A DNA stretch of 54,336 nt from an uncultured Actinomycetes bacterium (GCA_903884065.1 CAISDL010000051.1:1-54336), one strand, 5' to 3'. Shown: positions 36,277-46,437, numbered from the stretch's first letter. Made by a program: numbers and translations. Notes: a model not told the origin generated them from the letters alone.

Positions 36277-37131
36277 ATGGCTAAAGATTCGCTGTGGACG
36301 CACAAACCGTCGGAAGCACTCCGGTTCACCTCCGGCGACTTGGTCAGCGAAATCGACACCGATTCCAGTCCCGGATACTCAGGCAAGCGCGACGACGCCG
36401 AGGCGATCATCGCCGAACGCGGGGAGCGCTTCGCCGAACTGCAGGAGATGCTCTACGCCAATGGCAGAGAGGGCGACAACAGGTCGGTCCTGCTGGTGCT
36501 TCAGGGCATGGACACCGCCGGGAAGGGCGGGATCGTCACCCATGTGGTGGCCGCGGGCAACCCGATGGGAATCGACTACCACAGCTTCGGCAAGCCGACC
36601 CCGGAGGAGCGGTCGCACCACTTCCTGTGGCGGATCACCAAGGCCCTGCCGCCTGCGGGCCACATCGGCGTCTTCGACCGGTCGCACTACGAGGACGTGC
36701 TGGTGGTTCGGGTGCACGAGTTGGCCCCTGCCGACGAGTTGGAAGGCCGCTACGACGAGATCAACACCTTCGAGTCCGAACTGATCGACGCCGGGACGTC
36801 GGTGGTGAAGGTCGCGATGTTCGTCTCCCTCGACGAGCAGAAGGCCCGCCTGACCGAACGCCTGCAGCGGCCGGACAAGTTCTGGAAGTACAACCCGGGC
36901 GATCTCGATGAACGCAAACTCTGGCCGTCCTACCAGGAGGCCTACCAGGTGATGCTGGAGCGGACGTCAACCCAGAAGGCACCCTGGTACGTGCTGCCGT
37001 GCGACAAGAAGTGGTACGCCCGCCTTGCGGTCACCGAACTGCTCATCGAGGCCCTGACGGCGATGAACCTGTCCTGGCCGGCAGCCGACTTCGACCTGGA
37101 AGCGGAACGGAAGCGGGTCGCCGCACTCTGA
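36277..37131 (+). CDS. Polyphosphate kinase 2 family protein
   Basis: A 284-residue PPK2-fold phosphotransferase that moves phosphate between polyphosphate and nucleotides. Walker A is LQGMDTAGKGGIVTHV (about 70-85), followed by GKPTPEERSHHFLWR, Walker B-like IGVFDRSHYEDVLVVRVH and the lid EQKARLTERLQRPDKFWKYN. The C-terminal STQKAPWYVLPCDKKWYARL matches the PPK2 polyphosphate:nucleotide phosphotransferase subgroup. Nucleotide preference (AMP, ADP, GDP) cannot be read. Together with ppx1 and senX3-regX3 it adds to phosphate-related genes in the window. Confidence 0.93.
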   Translation: MAKDSLWTHKPSEALRFTSGDLVSEIDTDSSPGYSGKRDDAEAIIAERGERFAELQEMLYANGREGDNRSVLLVLQGMDTAGKGGIVTHVVAAGNPMGIDYHSFGKPTPEERSHHFLWRITKALPPAGHIGVFDRSHYEDVLVVRVHELAPADELEGRYDEINTFESELIDAGTSVVKVAMFVSLDEQKARLTERLQRPDKFWKYNPGDLDERKLWPSYQEAYQVMLERTSTQKAPWYVLPCDKKWYARLAVTELLIEALTAMNLSWPAADFDLEAERKRVAAL

Positions 37132-37177
37132 CGGCCACCGGATTCCGCTTGTCTGAAGCGCACTGGTTTGCCGCCCC

Positions 37178-37345
37178 CTAGCCGAAGCGTTGACTGATGA
37201 GCGTCCATTGGTTGCCCCGATCCGTCGCAGCGGTACGCCAACTGGTCCAAGACGCTTTGGGCCATCGCGAGACCCCGGCCACGCTCTGCGGGTGTGGCCG
37301 CTAGAGGAGCCACTTCGTTGTCGTCAGAATATGCCGCCTCCGGCA
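37178..37345 (-). pseudogene. Remnant of an anti-sigma-factor-type HATPase gene
   Basis: The minus strand encodes EVAPLAATPAERGRGLAMAQ followed by VLDQLAYRCDG, the ATP-lid and C-terminal part of an RsbW-like kinase/anti-sigma factor. The expected end, GNQWTLISQRFG-stop, is present in a different frame, so a frameshift near 37215 breaks it. The N-terminal half of the domain and a start codon are missing. The fragment is a decayed gene, possibly left after an insertion or deletion beside the recombinase fragment. Confidence 0.6.
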
Positions 37346-37361
37346 CCCAGCAGGAGTGCCA

Positions 37362-38350
<989 letters not shown>

Positions 38351-38508
38351 CTAGCTACCCTTCAGAATTCGTCACCGGCCCGGGCGGGCGTCTATGTCAT
38401 TCGTCATTCGGCGACAGGTCCCCCGACCAAACCCGAAGGTCTTCCTATGCCAGCCTAACCGAAACGCCGCGGCAGATGCACATCCCGTTGCGCATCCGGC
38501 GCCGCTTG

Positions 38509-39375
38509 TCACCGGTAGCTGTAGAAGCCTTGGCCGGATTTCTTTCCCAGTCGTCCCGCCTCCACCATCCGCAACAGCAGTGGTGGCGGCGCGTAATGAG
38601 TCTCTTTGAATTCGTCGAACATCTTGTCGGCGATCAGCTTCAGAGTGTCCAGACCGATGAGGTCGGACAGCCGCAGCGGTCCCATCGGATGCGACAACCC
38701 GGCGACGACGGCCTTGTCGACGTCCTCGATGGTGGCAACACCCGCCTCGACCATCCGGATCGCCGACAGCAAATACGGCACCAGCAGGAAGTTGACCACG
38801 AAGCCGGAACGGTCCGAGCAGCGAACCACCTGCTTGCCCAGCACCTCGCCGGCGAAGTGCTCGGTACGGGTCGCAGCGCCGGAACCGGTCTCCAGGGTGG
38901 TGACCAACTCGACCAGTGGCAGCACCGGCACCGGGTTGAAGAAGTGCAGACCGAGCACCCGGGCGGGGTTCTTGGTCGCGGCCGCGATCTTCATGATCGG
39001 GATGCTGGACGTGTTGGAGGCCAACACCGCGTCGGGATCGGTGATGATCTCGTCGAGCCGGCTGAAGATGTCGGCCTTGACGTTCTCGTCCTCGATCACC
39101 GCCTCGATGACCAGCTGACGGTCGGCGAGATCGGCCAGCTTGGTGGTGAACCGCAGCTTGTTCAGGGCGCCGTCGCGCTCACGCTCGGTGATCTTGCCGG
39201 CGCTGACGCCGCGCTCCAGCGACTTGGAGATGCGGTTGCGACCGGCGGTGACCAGCGCCTCGGTGGTTTCGAAGACCGTCACGTCGACGCCGGCCCGCGC
39301 GCACACCTCGGCGATACCGCCGCCCATCTGACCGGCGCCGATGACGCCGACCCGTTCGATCGCTGTTGCAGTCAC
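38509..39375 (-). CDS. fadB2: 3-hydroxybutyryl-CoA dehydrogenase
   Basis: NAD(P)-dependent oxidation or reduction at the 3-hydroxyacyl-CoA step. The 288-residue protein has the Rossmann motif VGVIGAGQMGGGIAEV, LVIEAVIEDENVK, ASNTSSIPIMKI (Ser), GLHFFNPVPVLPLVEL with the catalytic His, and SGFVVNFLLVPYLLSAIRM (Asn). The GTG at 39375 has GGGAG 5-6 nt upstream. It lies 67 nt downstream of icl1, separated by a perfect 12-bp stem-loop, and may be cotranscribed with it. Confidence 0.95.
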   Translation of the reverse strand: MTATAIERVGVIGAGQMGGGIAEVCARAGVDVTVFETTEALVTAGRNRISKSLERGVSAGKITERERDGALNKLRFTTKLADLADRQLVIEAVIEDENVKADIFSRLDEIITDPDAVLASNTSSIPIMKIAAATKNPARVLGLHFFNPVPVLPLVELVTTLETGSGAATRTEHFAGEVLGKQVVRCSDRSGFVVNFLLVPYLLSAIRMVEAGVATIEDVDKAVVAGLSHPMGPLRLSDLIGLDTLKLIADKMFDEFKETHYAPPPLLLRMVEAGRLGKKSGQGFYSYR

Positions 39376-39405
39376 GTTGTCTCCCAGGTGTTTTCGATAG
39401 AGAGA

Positions 39406-39433
39406 GGCCCCGCCCGGCGAACCGGGCGGGGCC
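39406..39433. terminator. Strong 12-bp stem-loop between icl1 and fadB2
   Basis: GGCCCCGCCCGG-CGAA-CCGGGCGGGGCC forms a perfect stem with a 4-nt loop, 9 nt past the icl1 stop. A T/C-rich run (TCTCTCTA) follows on the minus strand but no T-tract. It could terminate partly or stabilise the icl1 mRNA end. Confidence 0.6.
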
Positions 39434-39442
39434 CCGAGCGTC

Positions 39443-40735
39443 CTAGTGGAACTGACCCTCTTCGGTCGAGCCGGCAAGAGCGGTGGTCGACGAGTTCGGG
39501 TCGACGGTGGTGGCGATCCGGTCGAAGTAACCGGCGCCGACCTCGCGCTGATGCTTGGTGGCGGTGTAGCCGCGCGCCTCTGCGGCGAACTCGCGCTCCT
39601 GGAGCTCGACGTAGGCCGTCATCTGGTTGCGGGCGTAGCCGTAGGCCAGATCGAACATCGAGTAGTTCAGGGCGTGGAAGCCGGCCAGCGTGATGAACTG
39701 GAACTTGAATCCCATGGCACCCAGTTCCTTCTGGAACTTGGCGATGGTGGCATCGTCGAGGTGCTGCTTCCAGTTGAACGACGGCGAGCAGTTGTAGGCC
39801 AAGAGCTGGTCGGGGAACTCGGACTTGACGCCCTCGGCGAACTTGGCCGCCAGCTCGAGGTCCGGGGTGCCGGTCTCCATCCAGATCAGGTCCGAGTACG
39901 GCGCGTAGGCCTTGGCCCGGGCGATGCACGGCTCGAGGCCGTTCTTGACGTGGTAGAAGCCCTCAGAGGTGCGCTCACCGGTGACGAACGGCTGGTCGCG
40001 CTCATCGACATCGGAGGTGATCAGGGTGGCGGCCTCGGCGTCGGTGCGCGCGATCACCACGGTCGGCACGTCGGCCACGTCGGCGGCCAGGCGGGCGGAC
40101 GTCAACGTGCGGATGTGCTGCTGGGTCGGGATCAGCACCTTGCCACCGAGGTGACCGCACTTCTTCTCCGAGGCCAGCTGATCCTCCCAGTGCGAGCCCG
40201 CGACGCCGGCGGCGATCATCGCCTTCTGCAGTTCGTAGACGTTCAGCGCGCCACCGAAGCCGGCCTCGCCGTCGGCGACGATGGGAACCAGCCAGTTGTC
40301 GATCGAGGTGTCGCCTTCGACCGCGGCGATCTCGTCGGCGCGCAGCAGTGCGTTGTTGATCCGGCGCACGACCTGCGGCACCGAGTTGGCCGGGTACAGG
40401 CTCTGGTCGGGGTAGGTGTGGCCGGACAGGTTGGCGTCACCGGCGACCTGCCAGCCGGAGAGGTAGATGGCCTTCAGTCCGCCGCGGACCTGCTGGACCG
40501 CCATGTTGCCGGTCAGCGCACCCAGCGCGTTGACGAAATCCATGTTGTTGACCTGGTCCCAGAGGATCTCCGAGCCGCGGCGGGCCAGGGTGGCCTCCTC
40601 GACGACGGTGCCCTGCAGTGCGACGACCTCGTCGGCGGAGTAGGTCCGGGTGATGCCCTTCCACCGCGGGTTGGTGTCCCAGTCGCGCTGGATTTCAGCG
40701 GCGCTCTTGGGTTTACCGACGTTGGACACGGACAT
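39443..40735 (-). CDS. icl1: Isocitrate lyase
   Basis: Glyoxylate shunt (and methylcitrate) enzyme splitting isocitrate to glyoxylate and succinate. The 430-residue protein carries the catalytic [63 protein letters not shown] and the C-terminal [15 protein letters not shown] typical of mycobacterial ICL1. AAGGAG is 7 nt before the ATG at 40735. Upstream lie palindromes and phased repeats likely bound by RamB or other regulators. Induction on fatty acids or acetate is expected. Confidence 0.97.
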   Translation of the reverse strand: MSVSNVGKPKSAAEIQRDWDTNPRWKGITRTYSADEVVALQGTVVEEATLARRGSEILWDQVNNMDFVNALGALTGNMAVQQVRGGLKAIYLSGWQVAGDANLSGHTYPDQSLYPANSVPQVVRRINNALLRADEIAAVEGDTSIDNWLVPIVADGEAGFGGALNVYELQKAMIAAGVAGSHWEDQLASEKKCGHLGGKVLIPTQQHIRTLTSARLAADVADVPTVVIARTDAEAATLITSDVDERDQPFVTGERTSEGFYHVKNGLEPCIARAKAYAPYSDLIWMETGTPDLELAAKFAEGVKSEFPDQLLAYNCSPSFNWKQHLDDATIAKFQKELGAMGFKFQFITLAGFHALNYSMFDLAYGYARNQMTAYVELQEREFAAEARGYTATKHQREVGAGYFDRIATTVDPNSSTTALAGSTEEGQFH

Positions 40736-40818
40736 GAGGACTCTCCTTAGTTTCTCCTGCGGGGCGTTGCTCATGCGAACCCCCGCCCCCCTTAGCGGCT
40801 GTGCTAATCGCACAATCT

Positions 40819-40841
40819 CATATCGGATATGCGCAGGTCAA
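40819..40841. promoter_or_regulatory. icl1 -35 element and CATATC-G-GATATG palindrome
   Basis: Minus-strand TTGACC (40836-40841) is a plausible -35, and a perfect 6-bp palindrome (40819-40831) lies where the spacer should be. GAGATT, 16 bp beyond the -35, is a weak -10 candidate. The palindrome could be a regulator site. Confidence 0.4.
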
Positions 40842-40852
40842 AACGTTGCCGA

Positions 40853-40900
40853 TTGCCAAGTTTGGCAATAAGCGACGCTTAACTTGCGAAGATTGCGAAG
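40853..40900. promoter_or_regulatory. 9-bp-phased TTGSSAA repeats upstream of icl1
   Basis: TTGCCAA-GT-TTGGCAA (40853-40868) and TTGCGAAGA-TTGCGAAG (40884-40900) place four TTGSSAA heptamers in two pairs, each with 9-bp period and 31 bp apart. They lie 118 to 165 bp upstream of icl1. Similar heptamers are in the ramB upstream region. Candidate RamB sites. Confidence 0.5.
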
Positions 40901-40984
40901 TCCGCAGGGCGCCCGCGCGGTGAAGTTACCGGCGGGTAACTTGAATACGCAGGTCAACTGCGGTGACCGAAAGACCGCGAGCTA

Positions 40985-41800
40985 TCACAGCGGAAAGATG
41001 CATGCGACAGCCTTCACGGTGCCTCCGACGAGGTATGTGAGCGTTCTCACCGTCCGATCGGTCAGTTCGGCGCCGAACTTCTCGGTGGAGCCGGGCGGGT
41101 AGACGTGCAGGAGGATTTCCAGCTTCTCGCCGTAGGCCACCGCGGCGTCGTGCTCGATGGTGACCCGCAACGGGGCGTCCGTCAGTTCCGGAAGCGAGGC
41201 GAGGAACTCCTCCACCACCTTCCAGTACACCGAGTTGTTGACGTGGTCGAAAAGGTCGATATCGCTGACCCGGACCGGGAACTCGCGGATCTCCTCGGCG
41301 TCCTCGGGGGAGCCGGCCTTCAGATAGGACTTCCACCGCAACCGGTCCACGTCAGTGGTCTTCAGCAGTGCGTCCATGAAATCGTCGGCGATACGCGCCG
41401 GGGTCTGGGTCTCGCGGTTGAAGTTGATCCAGAACGCCTCGGTCTCGATCAGCCCGCCCCTGCGTCCTTCGATGCGCACCCGCATCTCGCACCACCGGTT
41501 GGACGCCCCGGAACACCAGCGGCGAAGCCGCAGCATGTCCTGGAACTCGATGGGGGCGATCATGTCGACCATCGTTCGTCGCACGATCCACAGCGGGTGG
41601 GTGTCGTTGTGCCCCATCTCGCGCAGTTGATCCTGGCCGATGTCCATGATGTGGCGCACCGCCGCGTCCATCCGAAGCCGACCGAGCCGGTCGACGTCGG
41701 CGGGTCGAAGCGGCCACCGGCGGTCGAAGACGTCCGGATGCGGATCGGGCACCGGCATCAAGACCTTGGCCAGACCGCTGCCCGTCGCATTACCGCCCAT
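40985..41800 (-). CDS. Acyl-ACP thioesterase-family protein
   Basis: A 271-residue double hot-dog protein (Rv0466 position). First half: RMDAAVRHIMDIGQDQLREM, THPLWIVRRTMVDMI, MLRLRRWCSGASNRWCEMR. Second half: EFPVRVSDIDLFDHVNNSVYWKVVE, with the Asn/Glu-type active block of FatA/FatB-like enzymes, and RVTIEHDAAVAYGEKLEI. It probably releases fatty acids from acyl carriers in the cytosol. ATG 41800; a GTG nearer the LMPVPDPHPDVFDRRW block is possible. It is divergent from ramB over 107 bp. Confidence 0.9.
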   Translation of the reverse strand: MGGNATGSGLAKVLMPVPDPHPDVFDRRWPLRPADVDRLGRLRMDAAVRHIMDIGQDQLREMGHNDTHPLWIVRRTMVDMIAPIEFQDMLRLRRWCSGASNRWCEMRVRIEGRRGGLIETEAFWINFNRETQTPARIADDFMDALLKTTDVDRLRWKSYLKAGSPEDAEEIREFPVRVSDIDLFDHVNNSVYWKVVEEFLASLPELTDAPLRVTIEHDAAVAYGEKLEILLHVYPPGSTEKFGAELTDRTVRTLTYLVGGTVKAVACIFPL

Positions 41801-41812
41801 GAGTCGGGATCA

Positions 41813-41877
41813 TGCCAAACGGCCTGTTCGATGCCAACAAGCAGCCCGTGTGCACCCTGCCCTGCCAACCATGCCAA
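41813..41877. promoter_or_regulatory. Four TGCCAA repeats between thioesterase gene and ramB
   Basis: TGCCAA begins at 41813, 41832, 41863 and 41872, all on the same strand. The last two are 9 bp apart, the same period as the repeats upstream of icl1. Candidate RamB autoregulatory sites in the ramB/thioesterase divergent region. Confidence 0.5.
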
Positions 41878-41895
41878 GCCGCCTTCGCACGCCGG

Positions 41896-41901
41896 TAGGC
41901 T
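41896..41901 (+). promoter_or_regulatory. -10 box TAGGCT of ramB
   Basis: TAGGCT ends 6 nt before the ATG at 41908, predicting transcription from the A of the start codon (leaderless). Confidence 0.5.
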
Positions 41902-41907
41902 CAGCTG

Positions 41908-43332
41908 ATGCCCAAGACCTTCGTAGGCTCACGGGTGCGTCAGCTACGCAGCGAACGCGGATTCAACCAGGCCGCACTGGCACAGATGCTCGAAATCTCG
42001 CCGAACTATCTCAATCAGATCGAGCACGACGTCCGGCCGTTGACGGTGGCGGTGCTGCTCCGGATCACCGAGGTGTTCGGCGTCGACGCCACGTTCTTCG
42101 CCTCCCAGGACGACACCAGACTGGTGGCGGAGTTGCGGGAGGTGATGTACGACCGGGACCTCGACGCCGACGTCGATCTGACCGAGGTCGCCGATATGGT
42201 CGCCGGCCACCCCGCGATCGCGCGGGCGATGGTCAACCTGCACCGGCGCTACCGGATCACCACCGCACAATTGGCCGAAGCCACCGAGGACAGGTTCAAC
42301 CTCAACACCGGAGGCAGTGGCACCGGTTCCATCACGATGCCGCACGAAGAGGTCCGCGACTACTTCTACCAACGCCAGAACTATCTGCACGAACTCGACA
42401 CCGCAGCCGAGGATCTGACGGCCCGGATGCGGATGCACCGTGGGGATCTCGCCGGGGAATTGTCGCGGAGACTCACCGAGGCCCACGGGGTCCGCATCCT
42501 CAGGCGGATCGACCTCGGCGAGACCGTGCTGCACCGGTACAACCCCGAATCGAAGAGCCTGGAGATCTCGACCCACCTGTCGGCGGGCCAGCGGATCTTC
42601 AAGATGGCTGCGGAGTTGGCGTATCTGGAAGTCGGCGACCTGATCGACACGATGGTCGCCGACGGCAAGTTCACCAGCGACGAGTCGCGCCGGCTGGCCC
42701 GGTTGGGACTGGCCAACTACTTCGCCGCTGCCACGGTGTTGCCCTACCGGCAGTTCCACGACGTCAGCGAGAACTTCGGCTACGACATCGAGCGGCTCTC
42801 GGCCTTCTACCAGGTGAGCTACGAGACCGTCTGCCACCGGCTGTCCACCATGCAGCGGCCGTCCATGCGCGGCGTTCCGTTCTCCTTCGTTCGGGTGGAC
42901 AGGGCGGGCAACATGTCAAAGCGTCAGTCCGCCACGGGATTTCACTTCTCCTCGGCCGGCGGAACATGCCCACTGTGGAATGTCTACGAAACCTTCGCCA
43001 ACCCCGGCAAGATCCTGGTGCAGATCGCGCAGATGCCGGACGGACGCAGTTACATGTGGGTCGCCCGCACGGTCGAGCGGCGCGCTCATCGGTACGGCCA
43101 GCCCGGCAAGACCTTCGCCATCGGCCTGGGTTGCGAAGTGCGCCATGCCAACCGGCTGGTGTACTCGCGCGGATTGGACCTGTCTTCGGACAACGGAACC
43201 CCGATCGGCTCGGGTTGCCGGGTGTGCGAACGCGATAATTGCCCGCAGCGGGCCTTCCCCGCGCTCGGCCGGGCCCTGGACATCGACGAGCACCGAAGCA
43301 CGGTGTCGCCCTACCTCGTGAAAGAGACGTAA
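41908..43332 (+). CDS. ramB: Short-chain fatty acyl regulator RamB
   Basis: Transcriptional regulator of acetate/propionate use and of icl1. The 474-residue protein has an N-terminal XRE HTH (about 8-62: RSERGFNQAALAQMLEISPN, YLNQIEHDVRPL) and a middle IrrE/ImmA-like domain in which the metal-binding HExxH is replaced (FKMAAELAYLE). The C-terminal short-chain fatty acyl regulator domain is Cys-rich near its end (GCRVCERDNCPQRAFPALGR). It lies 5 nt from the CMD-protein gene, so an operon is likely. Leaderless start predicted. Confidence 0.95.
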   Translation: MPKTFVGSRVRQLRSERGFNQAALAQMLEISPNYLNQIEHDVRPLTVAVLLRITEVFGVDATFFASQDDTRLVAELREVMYDRDLDADVDLTEVADMVAGHPAIARAMVNLHRRYRITTAQLAEATEDRFNLNTGGSGTGSITMPHEEVRDYFYQRQNYLHELDTAAEDLTARMRMHRGDLAGELSRRLTEAHGVRILRRIDLGETVLHRYNPESKSLEISTHLSAGQRIFKMAAELAYLEVGDLIDTMVADGKFTSDESRRLARLGLANYFAAATVLPYRQFHDVSENFGYDIERLSAFYQVSYETVCHRLSTMQRPSMRGVPFSFVRVDRAGNMSKRQSATGFHFSSAGGTCPLWNVYETFANPGKILVQIAQMPDGRSYMWVARTVERRAHRYGQPGKTFAIGLGCEVRHANRLVYSRGLDLSSDNGTPIGSGCRVCERDNCPQRAFPALGRALDIDEHRSTVSPYLVKET

Positions 43333-43337
43333 TACCG

Positions 43338-43880
43338 ATGAGTGAGATTGCCCGAATCCCCCCCGGCGGCCGCAAGGAACTCGGCCTCATCAACTGGATC
43401 ATCTCCCGGATCGCCGCACGCTCCGTCCGGGCGCCGCACATGCATCTGTTCGAAGTCCTCGGTCAGCACAAGATGCTGTTCTGGACCTTCCTGCCCTACG
43501 CCGGCCAACTCCTCAACAAGGGCAAGCTGCCCAAGACGGAGACCGAGCTGATCATTCTGCGGGTGGGCCATCTGCGCGGTTCGGAGTACGAACTTCAGCA
43601 GCACCGCCGCCTCGCCCGCTCCCGCGGGGTCGATGACGCACTGCAGCAGAAGGTTTTCGCCGGCCCAGAAGCCGAGGGGCTGACCGGCCGGCAGCGGGCA
43701 CTGCTGCGGGCGGTCGACGAATTCACGACCGACCGCAACCTGTCCGACGAGACCTACGCGGCGCTCTCAGCGCATCTGAACCGCCAGCAGATCATCGAAT
43801 TCTGCGCTCTGGCAGGTCACTACGACACGATCGCGGGCATCCTCGCCACCCTGCGGGTGCCGATGGACTTCCCGGACTAG
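43338..43880 (+). CDS. Carboxymuconolactone decarboxylase/AhpD-like protein
   Basis: A 180-residue CMD-fold helical protein (Rv0464c position). Blocks are MHLFEVLGQHKMLFWTFLPY, TELIILRVGHLRGSEYELQQH (CMD signature), RALLRAVDEFTTDRNLSDETY and IEFCALAGHYDTIAGIL. The CxxC pair of AhpD peroxiredoxin reductases is absent (ELQQH at that point), so peroxidase-partner activity is unlikely. It follows ramB by 5 nt. The substrate is unknown; co-transcription suggests a link to short-chain fatty acid metabolism. Confidence 0.92.
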   Translation: MSEIARIPPGGRKELGLINWIISRIAARSVRAPHMHLFEVLGQHKMLFWTFLPYAGQLLNKGKLPKTETELIILRVGHLRGSEYELQQHRRLARSRGVDDALQQKVFAGPEAEGLTGRQRALLRAVDEFTTDRNLSDETYAALSAHLNRQQIIEFCALAGHYDTIAGILATLRVPMDFPD

Positions 43881-43896
43881 CCGCGTCCCTTTTGCG

Positions 43897-44178
43897 CTAC
43901 AGGTACGTCACGCCGAGCACGACGATCGTGAAGACCACCGGTAACACGGGCAGGGCGCCGAGGAACGCCGCCCACTCCAGATCCTTGCGCTGATACCGCT
44001 GCCAGGCGAGGTATCCGAGGCCGGCCGCGGCGAGGAAGACCAACCCGGCGACCACCACCACCAGTGCACTCGTCGCCGACGATCCGGAGGCGAGCGTGAT
44101 CGCGATCAGCCAGAGGATGTGCCCGAGAACCAGGCCGCCGATGCCGGCGACGACGACCGTTCTCACCGGGTCTGTCAC
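43897..44178 (-). CDS. Small membrane protein downstream of lpdC
   Basis: A 93-residue protein (Rv0463 position) with three membrane segments (VVVAGIGGLVLGHILWLIA, TSALVVVVAGLVFLAAAGLG, LGALPVLPVVFTIVVLGV) and a polar loop WQRYQRKDLEW. The GTG starts immediately after the lpdC TGA with no gap, so translation is coupled. Function unknown. It ends 14 nt from the convergent CMD-protein gene. Confidence 0.85.
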   Translation of the reverse strand: MTDPVRTVVVAGIGGLVLGHILWLIAITLASGSSATSALVVVVAGLVFLAAAGLGYLAWQRYQRKDLEWAAFLGALPVLPVVFTIVVLGVTYL

Positions 44179-45573
44179 TCAGAAATTGATCATGTGGCCG
44201 GCGAGGCCGTGGAAGCATTCCTGCAGCGCCTCCGACAGCGTCGGGTGGATGTGCACGTTGCGGGCCAACTCGCTGACGGTGAGGTCCCACTTCTGGGCCA
44301 GTGTCAGCTCGGCGACGAGTTCGGAGACGTCGGGCCCGATGAGGTGGGCCCCGAGCAGTTCGCCGTACTTGGCGTCGGCGATCACCTTCACGAAGCCGGT
44401 CGGATCGGCCAGGCCGTGCGCCTTGCCGTTGGCGCTGAACGGGAACTTGGCCACCTTGACGTCGTAGCCCTCCGCTTTGGCCTGTTCCTCGGTCAGCCCG
44501 AAGCTGGCGACCTGCGGCTGGCAGAAGGTCGCCCGCGGCATCATCCGGTAGTCGCCCAGCGTCATCGTCTCGGCGCCGCCGATGGTTTCGGCGGCCACCA
44601 CCGCCATCGCCTCGGCGACGTGGGCCAATTGCAGCTTCGCAGTGACGTCGCCGATGGCGTAGATGTGCGGCACGTTGGTGCGCATGTAGTCGTCGATGGC
44701 GATGGCGCCGCGGTCGGTCAGCGCCACACCGCTGGCCTCCAGTCCGAAGCCGGAGATGTTGGGCGCGAAACCGATGGCCTGCATGACCTTGTCGGCCTTG
44801 AGTTCCTGCGGGGCGCCGTCCTTGCTCACGACGACCGTGACCACCGAACCGTCATCGGTGATCGACTCCACCTTGGTGCCGGTCAGGATCTTCACGCCGA
44901 GTTTCTTGTACTGCTTCTCGATCTCCTTGGAGACCTCGGCGTCCTCGTTGGGCAGCGCCCGCGGCAGGAACTCGACGATGGTCACCTCGACGCCGTAGTT
45001 GACCATGACGTAGGCGAACTCCATGCCGATCGCTCCCGCACCGGCGATGACGATCGAGCGCGGCAGGTCGCGGTCGAGGATCTGCTCCTCGTAGGTCACC
45101 ACGTTCTTCGACAGCGAGGTGCCGGGGATCAGCCGGGTGCTGCTGCCGGTCGCGATGATCGCGTTGGCGAACGTGACCGTCTCGGTGCCGCCGTCGTTGA
45201 GGTCGACGACGATGGTGTTGGCGTCGGTGAACCGGCCGTACCCGTTGATCTCGGCGATCTTGTTCTTCTTCATCAGGTAGTGCACGCCCGCGACGCGGCC
45301 GTCGGCGACCTTGCGGCTGCGGTCGAAGGCGGCGCCGAAGTCGGCGGTGATCTGCCCGGTGAAACCGAACGTCGCGGCTTCCTTGGTCACGATGTGCGTC
45401 AACTCGGCGTTGCGCAACAGCGCCTTTGACGGGATGCAGCCCACATTGAGGCACACACCGCCCCAGTATTTGGGCTCGACGATGGCGGTGTTCAGGCCGA
45501 GTTGAGCGCAGCGGATGGCCGCGACGTATCCGCCGGGGCCGGCGCCGAGGACGACGACGTCATAGTGGGTCAC
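44179..45573 (-). CDS. lpdC: Dihydrolipoyl dehydrogenase
   Basis: E3 subunit of pyruvate and other 2-oxo acid dehydrogenases, and in mycobacteria also of the peroxynitrite reductase system. The 464-residue FAD protein has [20 protein letters not shown], the redox disulfide [16 protein letters not shown], the NAD motif [33 protein letters not shown] and the C-terminal His-Glu [17 protein letters not shown] 45573 has TAGGGT 7 nt upstream (leaderless), so it is transcribed separately from the upstream membrane-protein operon. Confidence 0.97.
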   Translation of the reverse strand: MTHYDVVVLGAGPGGYVAAIRCAQLGLNTAIVEPKYWGGVCLNVGCIPSKALLRNAELTHIVTKEAATFGFTGQITADFGAAFDRSRKVADGRVAGVHYLMKKNKIAEINGYGRFTDANTIVVDLNDGGTETVTFANAIIATGSSTRLIPGTSLSKNVVTYEEQILDRDLPRSIVIAGAGAIGMEFAYVMVNYGVEVTIVEFLPRALPNEDAEVSKEIEKQYKKLGVKILTGTKVESITDDGSVVTVVVSKDGAPQELKADKVMQAIGFAPNISGFGLEASGVALTDRGAIAIDDYMRTNVPHIYAIGDVTAKLQLAHVAEAMAVVAAETIGGAETMTLGDYRMMPRATFCQPQVASFGLTEEQAKAEGYDVKVAKFPFSANGKAHGLADPTGFVKVIADAKYGELLGAHLIGPDVSELVAELTLAQKWDLTVSELARNVHIHPTLSEALQECFHGLAGHMINF

Positions 45574-45580
45574 GAGGGCT

Positions 45581-45586
45581 ACCCTA
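45581..45586 (-). promoter_or_regulatory. -10 box TAGGGT of lpdC
   Basis: Minus-strand TAGGGT with 7 nt to the GTG at 45573; no good -35 seen. Confidence 0.5.
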
Positions 45587-45627
45587 GCCCGAGTCGCCAA
45601 CGCGGACCGGCAAAGCGGGTCAGCGGG

Positions 45628-46437
45628 TCAGCGGATCGTCGGGCGGGTGATCCACTCGAAGAAGTAGGCGCCGTGCAAAACGGCAGCGGCCGCCATCGAT
45701 GCCAGCGGCGCAGCCATCAACGCGATGGCCAGGGCCGTCACCTGCGGCCGGTTGGGGACCATCGAGACGAGCATGCTCGCCACCATGCAGACCATCAGGT
45801 AGAGCAGGATCCCGAACACCGGCAGCGTCTTGTCGAGCGCGGTGTACCACCAGAAGTAGTAGCCCGCGCCGGCCGCCGCGGCCAACGCCCACACGCCCGC
45901 CACGATCAGCGCGAATTTCCACCGCTTGACGAATTGATAGGCCCCGGGCACGGCGACGGGCTGAGCCGTGACCACCACGGGCCGCAGATGCCCGGTGACC
46001 GAACGCAGGAAGGCGTCGGTGTCGACGTTCTCCAGCGCGCTGAACGCCTGGGCCGGCTCATGCGGCACCGGCGGCTCGGAGTCGACGGCGACCGCGGCGT
46101 CCAGGCCGCGGGCGATGCGCGCGAGTTCCGGCTCGGAGTGCGGTGATCCCGCGTCCCACACCGGAGCCCGTTCGTAGTCGAGCGGGGCGGCGGGTTCGGA
46201 TTCCGCTTCCGATTCGGCAGCCGCGGCACTCATCGCTGCCCATTCGTCGGAATCCCATTCGACCGACTCCATGGCCACCACGTCGGATTCGCCGGAGCGC
46301 AGCGGCTCCGGATGCGGGCCGGTGTCGAAGATCGGCGATGGGTGCGGCTCGGTGTTCGGCGACAGCGCAGGTTGGCCGCCCGTCGAGAACATCGGGGTCA
46401 GGTGCGGTTCGGTGATCGGCGAGGCGATATCGGTCAT
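45628..46437 (-). CDS. Membrane protein with acidic disordered N-terminus
   Basis: A 269-residue protein (Rv0461 position). Residues 1-165 are acidic and Pro/Ser/Glu-rich, with a repeated TEPHxxPxF motif near the N-terminus (TEPHLTPMFSTG, TEPHPSPIFDTG). Three membrane segments follow: FALIVAGVWALAAAAGAGYY, VFGILLYLMVCMVASMLVSM and VTALAIALMAAPLASMAAAA. The ATG overlaps the stop of the upstream small gene (ATGA). Function unknown; co-expressed with the upstream small membrane protein. Confidence 0.85.
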   Translation of the reverse strand: MTDIASPITEPHLTPMFSTGGQPALSPNTEPHPSPIFDTGPHPEPLRSGESDVVAMESVEWDSDEWAAMSAAAAESEAESEPAAPLDYERAPVWDAGSPHSEPELARIARGLDAAVAVDSEPPVPHEPAQAFSALENVDTDAFLRSVTGHLRPVVVTAQPVAVPGAYQFVKRWKFALIVAGVWALAAAAGAGYYFWWYTALDKTLPVFGILLYLMVCMVASMLVSMVPNRPQVTALAIALMAAPLASMAAAAVLHGAYFFEWITRPTIR

